Positions 23,637 to 34,760 of a stretch of 64,000 nucleotides of DNA are shown here, piece by piece. The stretch is taken from positions 992,001 to 1,056,000 of the forward strand of contig JACGCM010002493.1 of assembly GCA_014058105.1 (NCBI GenBank), read 5' to 3'. A program made the position numbers and the translations under genes. Position 1 is the stretch's first letter; each line of letters begins with the position of its first letter. The notes under the pieces were generated by a model. That model had not been told where the DNA came from. It made no database searches and saw only the letters and a program-made list of their open reading frames with translations. Source of the DNA: Kingdonia uniflora (taxonomy: Eukaryota; Streptophyta; Magnoliopsida; Ranunculales; Circaeasteraceae).

Positions 23637-26600
23637 AGCAATCAGGAACACGCTGTCGCGTGTGCCTACAGTAATTTGTAAATTTGTTATTTATTATTGG
23701 CCTAGTTGAAATTATTATAAGTGATGATCAAACTGTTAAAATTAGAGGTATGTCGTTATTGTTTGGCGACTAATTTTTGAAAGGTTGACAAAAAATATGA
23801 CACCAAAACTCGACGCAAGGGTCTGATATAATTTGTGTGTAAAGCTCATTGTTAAAATACAAATGTTTGTACATGGAGTATATGGGCATAAAATTCACAT
23901 TATAACAACAACATGGCCAATATGTATATGTATTTGGATATGCATATGTATAAGTACACATATATCATTCTTATCAGAAAGCACAACAATAAATTTATTT
24001 CAAGGAACATGTTGCTAAAAAAATATTGTATTTAATTTGGATTTAATTCCCTTCAATTTTATCAATTCCCTATTCTTACCAAATACTTTGTACATCCATG
24101 CGACCATTTTTTTTACTGAAATTTTTTGTAAGCATTAACAATGAACTCACAATAAACAGTCAGACATGCATTCAATTCTATGATGTTTCCAATTATTCCA
24201 TACACAGTCAGTAAGTTCGAGGTTTGCATCCGATAAACACAAGTTTAAACACCAGACTGAATAAGTTCCCTGCTAATGCTTTTACCGACCACCCCAATTA
24301 AGGGGTCTAAAAAAACAATTGTTGATTAACCTAGATTAACACAAATACATCTCTCCACATTTCATGCATAGATACATCACATCCAAAGAGCCAAAACCTT
24401 TAATTAAAAGTGTTAAACCCTGAAACATGGTCATACAATTGAACTATGGTAGCAATTTCATTTCACTAAGAAAGAAGCCAAGTCCCTCTCAAAACATCTA
24501 ACTTCTTGAAATAATTTGTTCATACAAGTTACACCTATACAGAACAGACATACAAAGCCACTAACATATAAATCATCTACAAGGTTCAAATATGAGCGCT
24601 AGTATATAAGCATAAGAACATGGCGTGGATTCAAATGCACAGAGCAAAGTCATTTCATAAGCTAAACCTGTAGCAAAATAATTCATAAGGCAATTAACTG
24701 AATTAACATCGTCAATATTTTTGCTAGAGATATGTCCCAGTGTTATTAATGAATGGAACCCAAAACATCAATCCCTTTCTCCTTTTCGAATACTTGTCAT
24801 AATCCATACTATATTACTTTCCCCCCTTGAATGCAAACAACCTTTGTGCCATCTCTTAAAGTGATTAGCCTCAGGATTACTCTATTAAATTTTAAAATGA
24901 AGAATGAGAAGTAAATGTTGCAGTAAGCAGAAGACTGCTTACTGTAAAAAAGTAAAAAAGTTAAAACATTTTACCCTATCGATATACATCAAGGTTGTTC
25001 ACACTTGCATTCTATATCAGGACTGCTAAATCAATGTTTTTAAGACATGGACCTAACACATATACATCTAAATGGGCTATGTATCTAATTGATGTCTCAC
25101 ATTAGTAAAAGGCAATACTACCAATTACTTTTGAAACTTCATTCCCATATTATTTGTATGAAGTAGAAGATATAGAGTTACTAATTGATGATAGTAACAA
25201 AAATCACGCCATCAACTCCCAACACTTTGTTATTATTTTTGCCTTTTCTGCATCACCGAAAAACCAACTCTGTCAGTTCAAAAAAAAAAAAAAAAAAAAT
25301 CTATTGCATCATAAAAATCATGCGCATCTTGACTCGTAACGGAAGACGAAGAGACAAAAAATAATCAACTTATCATTTCATAAAAGATTTGAAAGTTGTT
25401 GCATCATAATAAATCATGTACATCTTGACTCGTAATGGAAGACGAAGTGGCAAAAGATAATCAACTTCCCTTTTGTACATTAACTTTAATGAACCTCTTG
25501 AGTCTTGCGAATGAAGACTTCAAAATGCATCTCCCTCTTTTTGTACATGGCAATTCCCTCATGTAAGATACTTTAAAGTCAAGCTACGGTTAGTGTTTCC
25601 ATCCTTGGGTCCACTTATACCAATTGAATAAATTTAAATGTTTTTAGTAGTTAATAAAAATTAACCTACATGAAATACGAAAAAAAATGAAGACATAAAA
25701 ATTATACTAAATCATGTTTAACATGATATATGTATAGAGAGATGGGCTAACCTAGATATTAAACTCAATGTATCTCTGTCAATAATTCAATGGTTTACCG
25801 ATCATGATTAGGAACTGTTCAGAATGTAAGAGTAAGAACTGTTGCCTACATTAATTTGTTGCTTCTTATGCTTCTGTAAAGATTTAATCATCTTAAATTG
25901 GATTTTTTTCCACATTCAAAACTAACTGATCTTAGTGGGTTTGAACCACCATATCTTGACATATTCCTTAAATAAACCATATTCTCAAGCGCTCTTTCTT
26001 TTGAGTTAAAGAACCAATATGAGCACAAAATTGTGAAAATATTACTTTTGTAAACACAATCAATGTAAGTGGTTTACGTAGGTCTCTACACATTGCTAAT
26101 GGCCTACATTTTTGTAAGTGGCATTCTTATCTCTAACACTACTGTTAAGATCTAACTTGCAATATTATAAATTAATAAAAATTGTGAAGGACAGTACGGT
26201 TTCAAACCTATTCAAGAATAGCAAAATGATTTACACATAAAACAATATAAGATGTTAAAAAGAGAAGTACAATGTCTAAAGCAATTCATTATGAATCAAA
26301 TGAAAAGCTACGATCATAAATTATAAACACCAAACACAATATAATTATGAAATGTAAGATTTACTAACCTTACCTCTTTGGTGCTACTCATTGTAACAAC
26401 TGCAATACGATAGGTATTATGGTCAAGACATCCACTTGGAGAGCATTATCATTATATGTATTATCAATACATATCAAATAAATATTCATTAGTGTTGGTT
26501 CTACGTCGAGTTTTTTTTATCCCAGAGACTTAGTATCCTTGTATAAATTTTACACAATAGATTGAATTAAGTGATATAATGGTCCATATGTGTGATGTTG

Positions 26601-27880
26601 TTCAGTTGTTGGCCAATAGATGTGTTATTTCCATAAAGTGATGAAAGTTTATAATGTAAGGTATACCTTCCGTAATTTCAGTTAATCTGTAGTTTGTGTA
26701 TACCATAGTTACACAAAAAATTGTCACAATATAATAAAATAAATAAATTAAACTTTTTATCTTTCAAAAGTTTTTTGGCAACATATCGTTATGGTAGGTG
26801 TGTGTCCCGCACATTTATTTATTTAGACCCACATTGGATGGTAGGGAACTAGTTTAGATAATCCCTATATATATTTTAAAATCCTAAATATTACTCTCTC
26901 TTCTACTCTCCTTTAAACTCTATACTTTTATATCCTATTTATAGGATCACAAACACTTTGAACCAAGGGGATCAGGTGGAATAATTTATTTATCATTGTA
27001 TCTTTCCTTCCATTTGTACGTTTGGTATGTATTCGCCATCCTTTTTATTTATTTATTTATTGTATTTACTATTTTTGTTTTTGTTTCATCAATGTGTGTG
27101 GGTATTTTATTTACCAACAAAAAAAAAAATGCGCGAACCCATTTTTCTCACCATATTCATCAATGGGTGTATCGTAGTCGTAGTTAGTAGTAATAAAAGG
27201 ACCTCTAGCTGTTCGGCCGAAGTTGGTTCCTCCATGGTACTGTTCCAACAAATAAAGATGTGGCTTTATGTTAAGCAACTACTTTCACGTGGTTAATATC
27301 AAATATAGAGAAGCTAAGCATAAATTCATAAGTGGAAAAAACTAATCATTTAGTAATTGATAAATGATCCACCCTTTTGTATAAAATGGGCAACTCCAAA
27401 TGCCAAATCTTCAACAGGCCGTTGGTGAGTAGTGCCACTAAACTCTGTAAACCTTTTAAGTTTCAGCAAGAAGAATAATCAAACGGGTAAAGTTTTTATG
27501 TTTTACATAATGAGTTTTAAGTGTAGGATATAAAATTACCACCCACTCCAAGCCTCTGTCCACATTGTGGACTTGTAAGGTCTGTTGGGAGAAAAATAAT
27601 CACATTAAAAACAATTGCATGCGTTTATCCGTGACCATGATTAGGAGAAAAAAGATTGAATATATGTAGAGCTCAGGTACAAATCTAAAACAAAGCTAAA
27701 GAAACAAGCAACTGACTTAACGATAAGAGATGACATGTTACAATTAAAACAAATGGCATATTATAATGTAAAATGGCCTTACATGTACTTCTGGAAATTT
27801 AGTAACTTTTTTGGTAAGAAACTGCCTTCATTTAGTAATGCATCTTTCTTATATCCTAGTTCTTTCAAATTAAGACAATT
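23637..27880. other. AT-rich intergenic DNA, one tandem repeat, no gene seen
   Basis: No frame has a recognisable domain. The region 25300-25470 contains a two-unit direct repeat with a 96-bp period ('catcttgactcgtaa(c/t)ggaagacgaag'). A-rich tracts occur at 25280-25299 and 27119-27129. Confidence 0.55.
25303..25470. repeat. 96-bp direct tandem repeat, two units
   Basis: 'ttgactcgtaa' occurs at 25329 and 25425, with matching sequence on both sides ('ttgcatcataa', 'gataatcaactt'). Confidence 0.8.
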
Positions 27881-28111
27881 ATCAAGTTTGACAAATATAT
27901 TTTGTTTTTTTAATCTCATTTTTGCAGATCTTTGACCCAATGCTGGTCCTAGGAGTTTGACTGCCCAAACTCCCAAACTGGTTAAATCCTTTAATAGTGT
28001 TGAAAAAAAGTTGATTTGGCCGCTTTACCTCAACGAATAAAATTTGGAATTCATTTAAGACATACCATGTTATATAATAATAGACAAGATAAGTTGATAG
28101 ACATACTATGT

Positions 28112-28700
28112 TCATACGCCTATGAATTTAGACTGAAAATACCTGATTTCTCGCAAGCTCTCAAACAACTCAAGTGAATAGATATTATTATCATCAACAA
28201 AGTACACAATCCCATATAGTTTATGACGTCCAATATGTTCAAGCGCAATATTCCTCTGATGAACTCCTCTATCCTTAACATTCATAGAATTCTTCGTACA
28301 CACAAGATGCCTATACATAACCCCACTTCTCCTCAAAATCTTTGAAGTTTATATCGTAACTGCATTATACTCCACCACAACCCACAAAACTGACGATTTT
28401 GTTAACTGTAAAACCTGACTCAACCTATTCAAAAAATATCCTTGAAGCGCCCGATTATATGTCTGAGTCACAACAATCAACTATCTAATACCCCTACCTC
28501 CATCTTCTTCATCCAAATCCTCCAATCCCCCAACCCCAACGCCCAACTTCACCGTCTCCAAAACAATCTTCTCCCCACTAACACCCCCATAACGCGGTTT
28601 AATCTCTGATAAAAACTCGAACTCCCCATGTTTCCACTATCATCATCTACAAACCCAAATTGCCCAAACCCAATTACAAAACCTAGAACAAATGCATAAC
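28112..28700 (-). pseudogene. GT43 glycosyltransferase (IRX9-like) pseudogene
   Basis: The minus strand encodes the core of a plant GT43 protein, a Golgi type II membrane enzyme of xylan backbone synthesis. In order: EFEFLSEIKPRYGG, a stop, [33 protein letters not shown], a stop, then [53 protein letters not shown]. An exon end with a GTATTT donor follows at about 28144. Two in-frame stops break it, and the DDD metal-binding motif of the family reads DDN. The C-terminal half of the domain was not found in recognisable form downstream (27880-28060 has only weak candidates). It resembles IRX9/IRX9H more than IRX14. Confidence 0.85.
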
Positions 28701-28839
28701 CCCTTTGCCAACTTCGTTTAAGAACTCCATAATTCCCACCTTCATTGTAACATCAACCAAACTTAACTATTGCAGTAACAACAACAACATCCAAAAATCT
28801 AGAAGAAAAAAAAAAACCCCTAAGAAGAGGAGAAAGAAC

Positions 28840-28945
28840 TTACTCCTAAACCTTGAGAGGGAAGGAAGTGAATTGGGTTTTAATAGAAGTGTTTTTGTAG
28901 GGTTTAAGAAGATTGGCTTCAACGTCATCGCCATTGTTGTCAAAT
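28840..28945 (-). other. Possible first exon with transit-peptide-like composition
   Basis: The minus strand from 28945 reads MAMTLKPIFLNPTKTLLL then PNSLPSLSRFR and ends at a GTAAGT splice-donor-like site. It is rich in Ser, Leu and Lys with no acidic residues, as in organelle-targeting peptides. It lies upstream of the GT43 relic but does not fit GT43 N-termini, so it may be a different gene's start or chance. Confidence 0.25.
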
Positions 28946-29562
28946 GAAGCTCTGAACAACAACCCACAAAGGAATTTTGATTTGGGGATGGTGATTTGCA
29001 GTAAAGGTTATCAATTTGGAACAAAATCAAAGAAATTAAGGTTTCAATTTGTAATTTCAGGAGTAATTTAGGGTTTAGGAGAGTTGAGAAGAAGTACGGT
29101 GAGGAAGAGGAGTCCACAAACCATTGGTATGTCTAAAATACCATAATACCCTTTATGAATTAGTTCTAAGGCTATTTTTTGCAGGGGTAATAACAAGAAT
29201 ACAATACTATCTTCTAACAATTGACATACGACAAATTCGTAAACCTATTTTAGACTAAAAATTTGTATTTGACAAGGGGTAAGTTAGGCATGCAAAAAAT
29301 GTGTTTCCAATGATTTTGGCCGAATATATACAATGGCCATCATTAAATCTTCATTTTGAGATTATAAATATAGCCTTTGATACTCTAAGCTTGTGTGGGG
29401 GATTCTGATGGACAGGGAGATGTGTTCTCATTCCAATGCTTTTCCTTTAGTAGTATAAATATATAGATATCCATTAATCAACACAGTTGTTCATCAAAAT
29501 AAACATAATAATCACTCGATTTACAAACCCCAAGATAAGTTTATGAGTATTTAAATCGGGGC

Positions 29563-30099
29563 CTAAATATTGCTAGTTGATCGTTTCTTTAACAGCATGT
29601 GTTGCTTGACTGATCCAAGCTCTTTATTTCTACGAGACCGACGTCTTGGAAGCAAGACATTCGACTCCGCAACATCACAAGTCCTCTTGCAAGAAGTATA
29701 AAAGTCTATAAACCCAATACGATCACTAAACGATCTCCAGGAGACGACCTTATTGCTCTTCCAATATTCCTCCACACCTTCATTAGTACAATACTCATTG
29801 GAACACTTCAACATCGCGGCCACAAATGGATCCCTCTTTAATCTACGATCGTCAACAGGTTTTTTTCGTGTTGGTGGCAATGGGAGAACATATGTGGAAA
29901 CATCTTCGATATGAGAACTTGTTTTAGGAACTCCGGGGTGTTGTTCCCATGAGAACGGGATTTGAGAGAGTCGACACGAATCAAGAGGACTTAACGGTGA
30001 ATCGGTAGGGTTCGAAGAGAAAGATGAAGATGATCCAAAAGAAGAGTTATATGAGAGTGATGAACTAGAGAAAGATAGTTTCTTCAAGTAGGAATCCAT
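29563..30099 (-). CDS. DUF688 family protein, 178 aa
   Basis: An intact single-exon frame encodes a small plant protein of the DUF688 family, whose function is not established. Residues 1-45 are Ser-rich (KKLSFSSSSLSYNSSFGSSS). The signature IPFSWEQHPGVPK is at 47-59. A Pro-rich LPLPPTRKKP follows, then a region with RDPFVAAMLKCS and YWKSNK. A basic patch RRRSRRNK near the C-terminus (about 152-159) could be a nuclear signal. The start is the first ATG of the frame. A TATA-like box (minus strand TTTATATCT) lies at about 30147-30157, some 50 bp upstream. It is the only ordinary host gene in the window that looks functional. Confidence 0.85.
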   Translation of the reverse strand: MDSYLKKLSFSSSSLSYNSSFGSSSSFSSNPTDSPLSPLDSCRLSQIPFSWEQHPGVPKTSSHIEDVSTYVLPLPPTRKKPVDDRRLKRDPFVAAMLKCSNEYCTNEGVEEYWKSNKVVSWRSFSDRIGFIDFYTSCKRTCDVAESNVLLPRRRSRRNKELGSVKQHMLLKKRSTSNI

Positions 30100-30146
30100 A
30101 ATGTTCCTCGAAAGAGAGTGATGAGAGAGTTGTGGTTCAATGGTTG

Positions 30147-30157
30147 TAGATATAAAG
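30147..30157 (-). promoter_or_regulatory. TATA-like box of the DUF688 gene
   Basis: TTTATATCT on the minus strand, about 50 bp before the start codon, followed by a CT-rich leader (CTCTCTCATCACTCTC), common in plant core promoters. Confidence 0.5.
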
Positions 30158-30857
30158 GCTTATTTTTTTTCTCATTATTTGCTATTTAATGGGATACAAG
30201 ATACTGTACAAGGTCTGGACTACTCAAGTGTGGGACATTGTTGTTGGAAAAAAATAATGGAGTGTTTCACACTCCTGGTTTATTTTTTTGGAGAAAACTT
30301 TGGATGTCTCTAAAGAAAGCGGAGGAAAGAAAGGTCGTAGCAGCTAAAACTATAATCAACCCATGTTGGATATAATCTCGGTGTCATGATTAACCGATGC
30401 CGTGTATCTAAAGGAAATCAACGACGATGACCAGTTTGTCTAGAAACAAAAAAAAAAAAAAAAAAAACTCTCCCTTGTGGAGTATTCATTTTTCAAGCCC
30501 TTTTCATTTCTTTTTACCGGGTGATATTTTGCAAGTGGGTGCAATTGCACTGAATGCAGCATCTGATGATTTCGCACCCAAAAAAGACTGTAAAGGCGTT
30601 CATGCGCAAGATTATAGTCTATAATTTTGCAAACTTAGTCTAGCGAATAGTCAAGCTGCTAACGTCTTGTACACGGGCATTGAATATTGGACGCAGGTTT
30701 TGCTTTGGCCATTCAAGTTGTAGTAGACTTGTAGTTGTAAGAATAAAATATGATTCGAATGATAGTGACTTATGCTAGTATCACATTAAGTAATTGACCA
30801 TCCAGTATAACATTTGCATCTCGCTTTTAAATAGTGTAGTAATTCTTTCAGTATAAC

Positions 30858-32787
30858 TAGAACTGGCAAAGTGACCCGCAACCCGCCAACCTGACCCGAC
30901 CCAACCCAGTTTTAAGAGGGTTTGGGTTTTGCTTTAATGGGTCGCGGGTCATTTGACCCGAACCCGCCTTACCCGTTTAATAAAGAGGTCGGGTTAGGGT
31001 TTACCCTAAGCAGTTCAGGTTGACCCGTGACCCGTTTAAATTGGATTTGGGCTAATTGTAAATATCTGGTTTTTATACATAGTTTATGGTACCCTTTTGA
31101 AATTCAATAAAAACATAACCTACACCTAAACCTAAACCTAGCCTCACTCGGTCTTTACTCTTCACTCACTCCTCACTCTCCTCAGACCTCAGCCGACGAG
31201 TGACGACTGTGTTTTCTCTAAAGTCTAAAGTCTAATCTCTCGAAGGATTACTCTTCTCTTCTCTCTGAGACCGAGGATTACTCTAATCTCTTGTAAAAAT
31301 TATAATTGGGGGTTTCAAATCTCTAATTTTAGTACTCCCCTTTGCAAATTTCAAATCTCCTAATCTAATTCAAGATGTTTCTCACTAGGTGAATCATTTA
31401 GTAGATCTGATTTATGGTTTTAGTGTTTCTCTCTTTAATTGAGTTTTGACTTGATGTTTTTGGTTGTTGAAGGACTGAGTATGATAGAGGTGTTAACACC
31501 TTCTCTCCCGAAGGATGACTGTTTCAGGTTGAGTATGCCATCGAGGTGATCAAGGTGAGAAAATAAACCCCATTTTGCCTATTATTTATTTTATTTTTTG
31601 CTAATTTGTTTTGGGTTTTGGACATTTTGTGTTGCTTTGTTGAATTAAGTTGTGTTTATTGTAGTTGGGTTCAACAACGATTGGGTTGAAGACAAAAGAG
31701 GGTGTTGTTCTTGCTGTTGAGAAAATGATTACTTCGCCTTTGCTGGGTTCAACCTATCGGTATATCTTCTATCCATTATGAAAATCTATAGAGAAATATG
31801 ATTATTTCTTCGATTTGCTAATGTATTTTTTGGTCTGATTTCAATTGTTGCAACTTCTTTCATATTTTCGATTAGTTTCCAGAGTATTGCCAGTGTTTCT
31901 GATAGATTATACTTTAAGGATGCTGAGATATCGAATCCGGTAGGTTGTTAAAAGCTTGATCATATTTAAACCTTTAGTGAAGGGTATATTAGTGAATCCT
32001 TGTCACATTTTCTTTTGTAAGCAACGCCATATTGCTATGCCGATAAGAGCAGTAACAATGTTTAATAGATTTAAGGCCCAGGCAGATCCAAACCAAAAGA
32101 CATAAGTGGCTTGATCAATGAATTACCTTAGTGGAAGAAGAAAAAAAACACACTAATCTCTTGGCCAAATGATAGCAAATATAAAACTAAAGGTAATGGC
32201 AACAAAGGGAAGTTCTAGTAAATTTGTGGCAAGAAACAAGGGTTTTGTCGGTGCTTCTGTTCTTATCAGGTAGCTGGTTTTTTTACCGTTTCATGAGTTA
32301 ATTCATGTGTATGTTATGGGGTTGATATTACGGGGATTTCTGAAGCTGAAGCTGTAACTGATTGCTGAAGTTGTAACTGATTTGTTGTAACTGCAATTTT
32401 GCTGAAGCTGTGATTTTGCTGTAATTTGCTGTAACTGTAATTTGATGAAGCTTATCAAACTGTTTTTGAACTTGTGAAAAATGCTTATCACAACTGTTTT
32501 TGAACTGATTTGACTTAACTGTAATTTGCTAAAGCTTATCACAACTATTTTTGAACTTATGAAAAATGATATTTTATGTTGTTTTTGAACAGTAAATCTG
32601 TAATGTTGTTTCTGCAGTGAACTAATAATTCTGTTTTGGTGATGTTCAGGTTAAACAGGTCGACCCAAACCCGACCCAAACCTGACCCATTTAGTTAAAC
32701 TGGTCGGATTAGGGTTTGCCTACTTGACCCGTGAACCCGTTCTGACCCGACCCATGTAACCCAAACCCGACCCGTTTGCCACCTCTA
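30858..32787 (+). mobile_element. hAT element carrying a captured proteasome gene (Pack-type)
   Basis: 1,930 bp bounded by inverted repeats TAGAACTGGCAAA and (reverse complement of the right end) TAGAGGTGGCAAA, matching the hAT consensus TAGGGGTGGCAAA. It is flanked by a perfect 8-bp duplication AGTATAAC (30850-30857 and 32788-32795). Both ends carry subterminal clusters of GACCCG/CGGGTC. There is no transposase, so it must be moved in trans. The interior (31375-31755) holds exons and introns of proteasome subunit alpha-5. Toward the right end (32335-32560) is a low-complexity stretch of 'gctgtaactg' and 'gcttatcacaactg' units. Confidence 0.93.
31375..31755 (+). pseudogene. Captured 5' part of proteasome subunit alpha type-5
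   Basis: Three spliced segments translate to the N-terminus of 20S proteasome alpha-5 (PAE in plants). Exon 1 is 31375-31388 (MFLT and the first two bases of Arg) before a GTGAAT donor. Exon 2 is 31473-31554 (TEYDRGVNTFSPEG, stop, LFQVEYAIEVIK) after an AG acceptor and before GTGAGA. Exon 3 is 31665 to about 31755 ([27 protein letters not shown]) after GTAG. Intron phases are kept, so capture was from genomic DNA rather than from mRNA. Only about the first 59 of roughly 237 residues are present. TGA at 31516-31518 replaces the Arg of 'PEGRLF'. After LL the sequence departs from the family. Confidence 0.92.
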
Positions 32788-32949
32788 AGTATAACTTACC
32801 GTAAAGATAAGATCGTTTATTGCAGACAAAATCTAATGATCTGTATACAAAATAGTCCATCATACGTTTCAAGTGATATGATACGAATACTGAAATTTTA
32901 TGTGCTCGTAATTAATGTATTTTAAGAAAATAGGTCAGAACAATTCCTA

Positions 32950-33900
32950 TCAATCAATAGTCTAAGGTTAAACAGAAACAATCAAAAGAAAAGACACAGA
33001 ATTAAAGGACACAAACAAATGTTCACCCTGTGAAAACTCCTTACTCAGGAGAAAAACCATAGGTCGTTGTCGAGGATCACGACAACCAAAAGTTTTACTA
33101 ATCAAAAAGAGTTATACTGAATTACACTTACAACTTTAATAACCTAGTCTCAAGATTATCACTCTTCTGGCTAAAGCTTCGCGCTCCATCTTCTTCTTGT
33201 TCTCACAACAAATCTTCTTGATCTCTCACCAAGAAACTTCTTCTATTCTCGCAATAGCCCGTCTTGATGTCTCACCAAGAAACTTCTTCTAGAATCGCTC
33301 TTGAACAAATAATTGAGAAGTCTTTGAAACCCTAACTCAACATCAATCTAAAGATCAAAAGATGATTTATTGGTCTTGAGTTCTTCTCACTCACTGATAA
33401 AGTCTTTTTGGAGTCTTTAGAAAGAAAAACTTTTTGGCCAAGAAAAAAAGAAACTAGGCTTTCTTTAAATAGTAGTTCTATTTCTCTCGATATTCGTTCG
33501 AACACGACCAAAAGTCGTTCGAACGAATCACGTCTAATTTGGTCAAAAACCTTAGAAAGCTTACATCTCGTTCAAACAAAAAGAAGTCTCGTTCGAACGA
33601 CAATTGTATGTGGGCCAAATTCCAGGGGACTTGACACTTCGTTCAAACGACAAGAAAACTCGTTCGAACGACAATTGCATATGGGCCAAATTCCAGGGGA
33701 CTTGTCACTTCGTTCAAACGACAAGAAAATTCGTTCGAATGACAAAATAGAGAAAGGCTCCTTCCTTTTATCAGAGAGTAATTACCTTCGGTCCAGTGAT
33801 CTGTATCTTCGACTGAAACAACCAGAAACTCCATAAGCACGAAATGAGACAAATAAAACCTTTCAAATACATATTTTTCAAGACCAATATGCATTTGTAT
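32950..33900 (-). mobile_element. LTR-like sequence with TTCGAA cluster
   Basis: On the minus strand it has U3 words TCGTTCGAACGA (33484-33745), then a TATA-like TATTTAAAG (about 33463-33471), then a leader with 'gagttagggtttcaaag' and a repeated 'gtttcttggtgagac'. It ends in a stretch common to copia LTR ends ('gtttgtgtcc', 'gattgtttctgttt', about 32960-33020). The ends and target duplication were not resolved. The sequence beyond 33780 could be internal. Confidence 0.55.
33591..33740. repeat. 71-bp tandem repeat in LTR U3
   Basis: Units starting at 33591 and 33662 share 'gttcgaacgacaattg', 'gggccaaattccagggg', 'acttg' and 'acttcgttcaaacgacaag'. Each unit holds two TTCGAA-type words and one GGGCCAAATTCCAGG block. 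Confidence 0.88.
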
Positions 33901-34132
33901 TGTATGCATGATATACCGTATGGTCTCATATATATCCTAAGTCTATCAGACTGTCTTTAGATTTTAAGATTAAAAGAAACTGGAGAACCAGCGTTGCATG
34001 TCTTTATCAAACATTAATTCATAAATTTAAGGTATAGTTATGTTTATTTCTAGTATTAGAACTAGAGGGTCCATCATAACCAATCAACAATGAGAGGAGT
34101 AGCCTGAGGATTTTATATTTTGAGTTACAAGG

Positions 34133-34689
34133 TGTAATGGCTTATTCCGCATCTCGAACTCAAGCTTCATCTATGACCATCATACGACCACTCGACCTTG
34201 TCAACATACACATGACACATTTATGGCACATTACGAAAGCACTAGAGTTCTATTCATCATTTTTGACATCTACATTAACAGTTCGAGTCAACAAGCACTC
34301 TGTCATTAATGAAGCCGTTAAAAGATATCAAAATCAGACCGTTACACAATCAGTTCAGAGACTATCAAATATATATTGTAACGTCCATCATTAAGAATAA
34401 TAATGGTCGTCAAACGATCATATTATAAGACCTATAAATAGGACCAGATAAAGGACGGATGAATTCTCACGCAAGACTATACTAAAATACTCAGAGCATC
34501 CATTGTAATAGCTAACAACTATCAATAACATATCTCTTTCTAAAATCCTCAAGAGAGGTCGTGGTTTTTAACCTATTCAAAGATTTTCCACGCTAAACTT
34601 TGTGCTAGTATTCGTTCATTGTTCATCTAAATGCCCTTATTATCATTGGTGTAAAGACTAAGTTCGAAATACAAAATTAGGCTAATACA
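34133..34689 (+). repeat. 5' LTR of the large Tat element
   Basis: 557 bp. TATA-like 'cctataaata' at about 34432-34441. U5 holds 'gaggtcgtggtttttaacct' and 'tttccacgctaaactttgtg', which recur in the nested and the third element. Confidence 0.95.
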
Positions 34690-34709
34690 TTTGGCTCCGT
34701 CTGTTGGAA
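34690..34709 (+). other. Primer binding site of the large Tat element
   Basis: TTTGGCTCCGTCTGTTGGAA follows the LTR directly. The usual form in Tat elements is TTTGGCGCCGTCTGTGGGAA. Confidence 0.75.
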
Positions 34710-34760
34710 TCAAAGTTCTCAATCCATTATCCCATAAATAACTGATTATCTTTCTACAGA

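Noticed and set aside
28767..29117. 116-codon minus-strand frame as a full gene
   Set aside because: It runs past a good splice donor, ends in poly-Phe/Leu, and no domain is present; only the short first-exon possibility was kept.
32335..32560. Minisatellite gene or protein from 'gctgtaactg' units
   Set aside because: Irregular low-complexity filler inside the hAT element; the minus-strand Gln/Ser frame follows from it.
872..33745. Heat-shock elements
   Set aside because: The consensus needs TTCnnGAA units; here TTC and GAA abut without a gap.
33408..33836. 142-codon plus-strand frame with repeated peptide
   Set aside because: The peptide repeats because the DNA has the 71-bp U3 repeat; there is no evidence of coding.
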